Source: Candidatus Zymogenus sp. (lineage in GTDB: Bacteria; Desulfobacterota; Zymogenia; Zymogenales; Zymogenaceae). From it: 7,377 nucleotides of DNA. The DNA lies in NCBI GenBank assembly GCA_030613285.1, contig JAUWME010000104.1, positions 1 to 7,377 on the forward strand. Direction: 5' to 3'. How positions within the stretch are numbered: the stretch's first letter is position 1; every line of letters begins with the position of its first letter. Below the pieces are notes generated by a model, which did no database searches, was not told the origin of the DNA, and saw only the letters and a program-made list of their open reading frames with translations. Made by a program: the position numbers and the translations under genes. Below are positions 4,827 to 7,377 of this stretch, piece after piece.

Positions 4827-6014
4827 TCACTTCTGCTTAATGAGGTAATTGTGCGAAGAGAGGGCGGCCTTTGCTCCTTCTCCCGCAGCTATAATTACCT
4901 GCTTAAAGGGCACGTGGGTCACATCACCAGCGGAAAAAACCCCGGCCATTCCGGTACGACATTGAGAATCTACAACAATCTCACCACTGTTGTTGGTGGT
5001 TAAGGTGTCTATGACAAGTTCAGAATTGGGAAGCAACCCTATCTCAACAAACACCCCGTCAACTTTTAGGGTTGTTACCTTATTGTCGTTGAGGGATTTT
5101 ATTTCAACTCCGGTAACAACCGTGTCGCCTTTAATGTTTAAGGTGTTGTGTTCCGTAAATATCTCCACCTTCTCGGATGCCGTCACCTTATCCATCAGGA
5201 TTGGATCGCCGGTGATGGGGGTCAAAGATATCAGGTAGCCTTTCTTTGCCACCTTAATAAGGTCCAGGGCGGCTTCCAAAGCGGAAGTTCCTCCCCCAAC
5301 AACCGCAGTGTTGAGACCAGAAAAGAGGGGAGCATCGCAGGTTGAACAATACGCCACACCTTTTCCAATCAATTTCTTTTCTCCCGGCACATTAAGTGGT
5401 CTGGGACGCTTTCCCATGGCCAGAATAACGGTCTTTGCCTTGTAGAGCTTCCCGTTGTCACAAAATATTTTCTTAACCGAACCAGAAAGATCCACCGAGG
5501 TAACCTCAACCCCTTCCTCCTTCTGAACCCCATATTTTTCAACATGCTCGTCAAATCTTGAAATGAGATCTACAGTATCAATCCCGGAAAATCCGAGGTA
5601 GTTATCAATATCGAAGGTCCATGTAACCTGCCCGCCGATGTCTTTGCTGATAATCAGGGTCTTTAGGAGCTTTCTGGCCGCATATACTGCGGCACTAAGC
5701 CCGGCCGGTCCACCACCAATTATGATTAGATCGTAAATCTGCAGTGCATCCTTGGGCACAGGCATTCCCAGCTTCTCCCATAACTCCCCGTTTGCCTCAA
5801 TATTTACGAGGTCTCCATAACCCCCTATTGGCACATCGTCTATAATAATCTGGGGGAGGGAACCGCTGTTTGTGATGGCCTTCATGGCCTCCCACTCTTC
5901 CGATCTTGGCAATACCTCAATCTCGGTAAATTCTATCCCCTTCTCGGTCAACAATCCCTTTGCCCTGTTACAGAAGGGACATCCATCCAGAGTATATATC
6001 GTGACTTTTTTCAT
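4827..6014 (-). CDS. Glutaredoxin-AhpF/thioredoxin reductase-like flavoprotein fusion
   Basis: A 395-residue two-domain protein. Residues 1-85 are a glutaredoxin-like domain with CPFC (Cys12, Cys15), a cis-Pro loop SLPQI (Pro54) and a GGYGDL end motif. Residues 94-395 are a thioredoxin reductase-fold flavoprotein: the FAD-binding GGGPAG (100-105), the redox-active CSTC (Cys223, Cys226), the second dinucleotide site GGGTSALE (240-247) and the C-terminal FAD contact GDVT (363-366). The last third (VEIGLLPN, GEIVVDS, PFKQVIIAAGEGAKA) is closest in my memory to AhpF. The HRRxxxR motif that binds the NADPH phosphate in TrxB is missing, so NADH is the likelier donor (inference). AhpF has its own N-terminal redoxin module; here a glutaredoxin takes that place. 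The gene lies between two selenoproteins and is probably the reductase for the downstream selenoperoxidase. I chose ATG 6014 (GGAA ahead) over TTG 6035. The stop is TGA 4829-4827, and no SECIS-like context suggests read-through there. Confidence 0.9.
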   Translation of the reverse strand: MKKVTIYTLDGCPFCNRAKGLLTEKGIEFTEIEVLPRSEEWEAMKAITNSGSLPQIIIDDVPIGGYGDLVNIEANGELWEKLGMPVPKDALQIYDLIIIGGGPAGLSAAVYAARKLLKTLIISKDIGGQVTWTFDIDNYLGFSGIDTVDLISRFDEHVEKYGVQKEEGVEVTSVDLSGSVKKIFCDNGKLYKAKTVILAMGKRPRPLNVPGEKKLIGKGVAYCSTCDAPLFSGLNTAVVGGGTSALEAALDLIKVAKKGYLISLTPITGDPILMDKVTASEKVEIFTEHNTLNIKGDTVVTGVEIKSLNDNKVTTLKVDGVFVEIGLLPNSELVIDTLTTNNSGEIVVDSQCRTGMAGVFSAGDVTHVPFKQVIIAAGEGAKAALSSHNYLIKQK

Positions 6015-6053
6015 AATGGTTCCGATTGGTTTCAAATTGGAATTTTTTACTTA

Positions 6054-6293
6054 TTACGACAAGGCCTTTTCTATCTGCCCCTTATCAAAGCCAATGATTA
6101 CTTCATCATTGATCTTAAATACCGGGACGCTGAGCCCCCCCTCGGTCAATTTCCTCATCTCCTCTAAGGCTTCCTTGTCCGTTGATACATCGTGATCTAT
6201 AAAGTCAATACCCTTTTGCGAAAGAAACTCTTTCGCCTTTTTGCAATAGGGTCACGTAGGAGTAGAAAATATAATTACTTTTGCTTCTTCCAT
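6054..6293 (-). CDS. Selenocysteine glutaredoxin-like protein with UxxC motif, TGA read as Sec
   Basis: A 79-residue frame from ATG 6293 to TAA 6056-6054 (a second TAA follows at once), interrupted only by TGA at 6254-6252. Read as Sec, the protein starts MEEAKVIIFSTPT-Sec14-PYC17-KKAKEFL. This places Sec at the nucleophilic first position of the CPYC motif of small glutaredoxin/NrdH/YruB-type redoxins. The rest of the fold agrees: the cis-Pro segment SVPVFKIND (residues 55-63), then VIIGFDKGQIEKAL, the usual C-terminal helix of this group. A perfect 7-bp hairpin sits at SECIS distance from the TGA. The ribosome site GAGAGGTG is well placed. Its stop lies 39 bp before the reductase fusion. 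The likely role is thiol-disulfide or selenenylsulfide exchange in the cytoplasm, passing electrons between the reductase and the selenoperoxidase or other targets (inference). Comparable UxxC redoxins are known selenoproteins in anaerobic bacteria. Confidence 0.88.
6218..6236 (-). promoter_or_regulatory. Predicted bacterial SECIS element of the UxxC redoxin
   Basis: On the minus-strand mRNA, GCGAAAG (6236-6230) pairs perfectly over 7 bp with CUUUCGC (6224-6218) around the loop AGUUU. The loop begins 22 nt after the UGA and carries G at its second position, so it meets the usual bacterial SECIS rules. The loop begins with the same AGUU as the candidate in the selenoperoxidase gene, which supports one SelB recognising both. 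Confidence 0.75.
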
Positions 6294-6367
6294 TTTTACA
6301 CCTCTCTATTGTTATTGTCAACAAAACAAATCGCCATTTTTTATGCTTTTCTCATTAAAATATTACA

Positions 6368-6529
6368 CTATTCCTCTTTTTCAAATTCGTCCACTCCCAC
6401 CCCGCATACGGGGCAGACCCAATCTTCAGGCAGTTTATCGAATGGGGTTCCCGGTTCTATCCCGCCTTCGGAATCACCCTTTGAAGGGTCATAAACGTAC
6501 CCGCATACCGTACAAACATATTTTTCCAT
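6368..6529 (-). CDS. Rubredoxin
   Basis: A 53-residue protein with the complete rubredoxin signature: [15 protein letters not shown] at the start and EDWVCPVCG near the end. Cys6, Cys9, Cys39 and Cys42 bind a single Fe; the Tyr, Trp and Phe core residues and the acidic tail are as usual. It is a small cytoplasmic one-electron carrier. In anaerobes it donates electrons to desulfoferrodoxin and rubrerythrin-type proteins, both encoded downstream in this cluster, so it is the natural donor for them. The ATG at 6529 lies behind AGAGGAGG with spacing of about 9-10. It is separated by 80 bp from the molybdopterin protein and by 74 bp from the UxxC redoxin. A short imperfect hairpin lies in the upstream gap near 6575-6595. 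Confidence 0.97.
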   Translation of the reverse strand: MEKYVCTVCGYVYDPSKGDSEGGIEPGTPFDKLPEDWVCPVCGVGVDEFEKEE

Positions 6530-6609
6530 AACCAAATACCTCCTCTTATAAATTTTTCAAATTAGCTGCCAATGTAACCACATACATGGAGTCCTATCTT
6601 ATCAAATGC

Positions 6610-7254
6610 CTACTTCAGATCGGCATCGTTGGAGTAGCCCCGCTTTTCCCAAAAACCTTTGTAGTCTGTATCTATTAGCTCAATCTTCGTTACCCACTTT
6701 ACCCATTTATATCCCAGCTTCGATTCCGCCACGACCTGAAATGGAAAACCTCGCTTTTCATCCAATACCCTTCCGTTAATTTTAAAAGCGAGCATAAGAT
6801 CATTTTTTACTACAAACTCATAAGGCAAGGATGATGTATATCCATCCACAGCATGAAACACCACCGTCTTTACACCATCGCCCGGTTTTGCCTTTTTAAA
6901 GATGTCATTAAAGCGGATTCCCTCGAAAAGGAGGGTCTCCTCCCACCCCTCCACACAGTTTAAGGTAATGACTCTCTTCACATGGGGGAGGGACAATGCT
7001 TCATTATACGTCAAAGAGAGAGGATTTTCAACATTTCCTTCAACTTCGAGTCGATACTTATTTATATCTATCTTCTGGGGTCCCCCGATGGAATTGTCGT
7101 AGGAGCGGTCAAAAGCGCTAAGGCGTTTTCCGTCATAGTTTTTTATCTCCTCGCCGTTTGTGGAAATGGCAAAGGTGATAAAAAAGAGCGATGCAATGAC
7201 AAAAATTGTTAAGGTTTGTGAAAACAAATTCTCTTTAGATTGTGTAACAAACAT
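6610..7254 (-). CDS. Exported sulfite oxidase-fold molybdopterin oxidoreductase, single domain
   Basis: A 214-residue protein. A hydrophobic stretch at about residues 14-31 acts as signal peptide or anchor. The rest is a sulfite oxidase-type molybdopterin-binding domain: the YRLEVEGNVENPLSLTY opening (residues 67-83), Cys100 in TLNCVEGW as the expected Mo ligand, DGYTSSLPYEF, GRVLDEKRGFPFQVV and the closing KWVTKIELID. There is no heme b5 domain and no C-terminal dimerisation domain, so it is of the short YedY/MsrP-like class. Substrate and partner cannot be told from sequence; methionine sulfoxide or another oxidised compound is possible and would suit a stress cluster. The N-terminus lacks a twin-arginine motif, which is unexpected for an exported Mo-cofactor protein. 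ATG 7254 has an excellent AGGAGG site, and the gene starts 27 bp after the upstream stop, so it is in the same operon as the DUF255-type gene. Confidence 0.85.
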   Translation of the reverse strand: MFVTQSKENLFSQTLTIFVIASLFFITFAISTNGEEIKNYDGKRLSAFDRSYDNSIGGPQKIDINKYRLEVEGNVENPLSLTYNEALSLPHVKRVITLNCVEGWEETLLFEGIRFNDIFKKAKPGDGVKTVVFHAVDGYTSSLPYEFVVKNDLMLAFKINGRVLDEKRGFPFQVVAESKLGYKWVKWVTKIELIDTDYKGFWEKRGYSNDADLK

Positions 7255-7281
7255 TTTATATACCTCCTAAAATGAACTTGA

Positions 7282-7377
7282 CTATTTTAGGGCCTTCTTC
7301 AAAGTTTTTGTATCATAAATTGGAGCCCTGCATGTATACTCTTCGCAGATGAAGACCGTGGGCTTTTTGTTGTCGAT
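7282..7377 (-). CDS. C-terminal tail of a YyaL/DUF255-type thioredoxin-domain protein (partial)
   Basis: The last 31 codons of a minus-strand gene whose body lies beyond the right edge; the stop is TAG at 7284-7282. The tail TVFICEEYTCRAPIYDTKTL resembles the conserved end of the long YyaL/SPATA20 family (DUF255 thioredoxin domain plus a glucosidase-like domain), which closes with a vCxxyxCxxPvtdxxxL motif. The call rests on this short motif only. The family's function is poorly defined; a redox or protein-quality role is usually assumed. It is the most upstream gene seen in this transcription unit. Confidence 0.6.
   Translation of the reverse strand: MDNKKPTVFICEEYTCRAPIYDTKTLKKALK

Noticed and set aside
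4827..4829. TGA stop of the reductase fusion as a C-terminal Sec codon, as in animal thioredoxin reductases
   Set aside because: The preceding residues (YLIKQK) match the normal AhpF-like end, no Cys or Gly-Cys-Sec context exists, and I see no convincing SECIS-like hairpin after it.
4827..6035. TTG at 6035 as start of the reductase fusion
   Set aside because: ATG 6014 starts directly at the glutaredoxin strand (MKKVTIYTL) with GGAA ahead of it. The extra seven residues add nothing recognisable, and no good ribosome site precedes the TTG.

Overview
The window looks like part of an anaerobic or microaerophilic bacterial chromosome, moderately AT-rich by eye. The Desulfobacterota (former Deltaproteobacteria) or a similar lineage is my best guess. 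This rests on the gene content: desulfoferrodoxin, rubredoxin, rubrerythrin-type diiron protein, ferritin and two selenocysteine proteins. It is an inference, because no phylogenetic marker gene is present.

Layout: positions 1-59 hold the very end of an unidentified plus-strand gene, followed by a terminator-like hairpin and about 400 bp of apparently non-coding DNA. From 456 to the right edge everything is on the minus strand, so transcription runs right to left. In that order the genes are: the C-terminal tail of a YyaL/DUF255-type protein (cut by the edge); an exported sulfite-oxidase-fold molybdopterin protein; rubredoxin; a selenocysteine glutaredoxin-like protein (UxxC); a glutaredoxin-AhpF/thioredoxin-reductase fusion; a selenocysteine AhpC-type peroxiredoxin; desulfoferrodoxin; ferritin; a rubrerythrin-like diiron protein; an exported TlpA-like thioredoxin; an exported peroxiredoxin; and a small RsbR-N-terminal-like protein. 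Spacing is mostly short and Shine-Dalgarno sites are good, so this is one or two operons. The 218-bp gap 4609-4826 is the most likely site for an internal promoter.

The main discovery is that two genes are easily missed because each contains an in-frame TGA at a catalytic Cys position: 4359-4357 in the peroxiredoxin (PGDFTFV-U-PTE) and 6254-6252 in the glutaredoxin-like protein (TPT-U-PYC). Each TGA is followed at the right distance by a hairpin with an AGUU-type apical loop, as expected of a bacterial SECIS. Rubredoxin (53 aa) is also easy to overlook.

Working together (inference): the flavoprotein fusion would pass electrons from NAD(P)H through its own CPFC glutaredoxin domain, perhaps also through the UxxC protein, to the selenoperoxidase. 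Rubredoxin and desulfoferrodoxin would handle superoxide, ferritin and the rubrerythrin-like protein would handle iron and peroxide, and the exported TlpA/peroxiredoxin pair would act outside the cytoplasm. One oddity may matter: the desulfoferrodoxin has Pro where a His ligand of the catalytic iron is expected.
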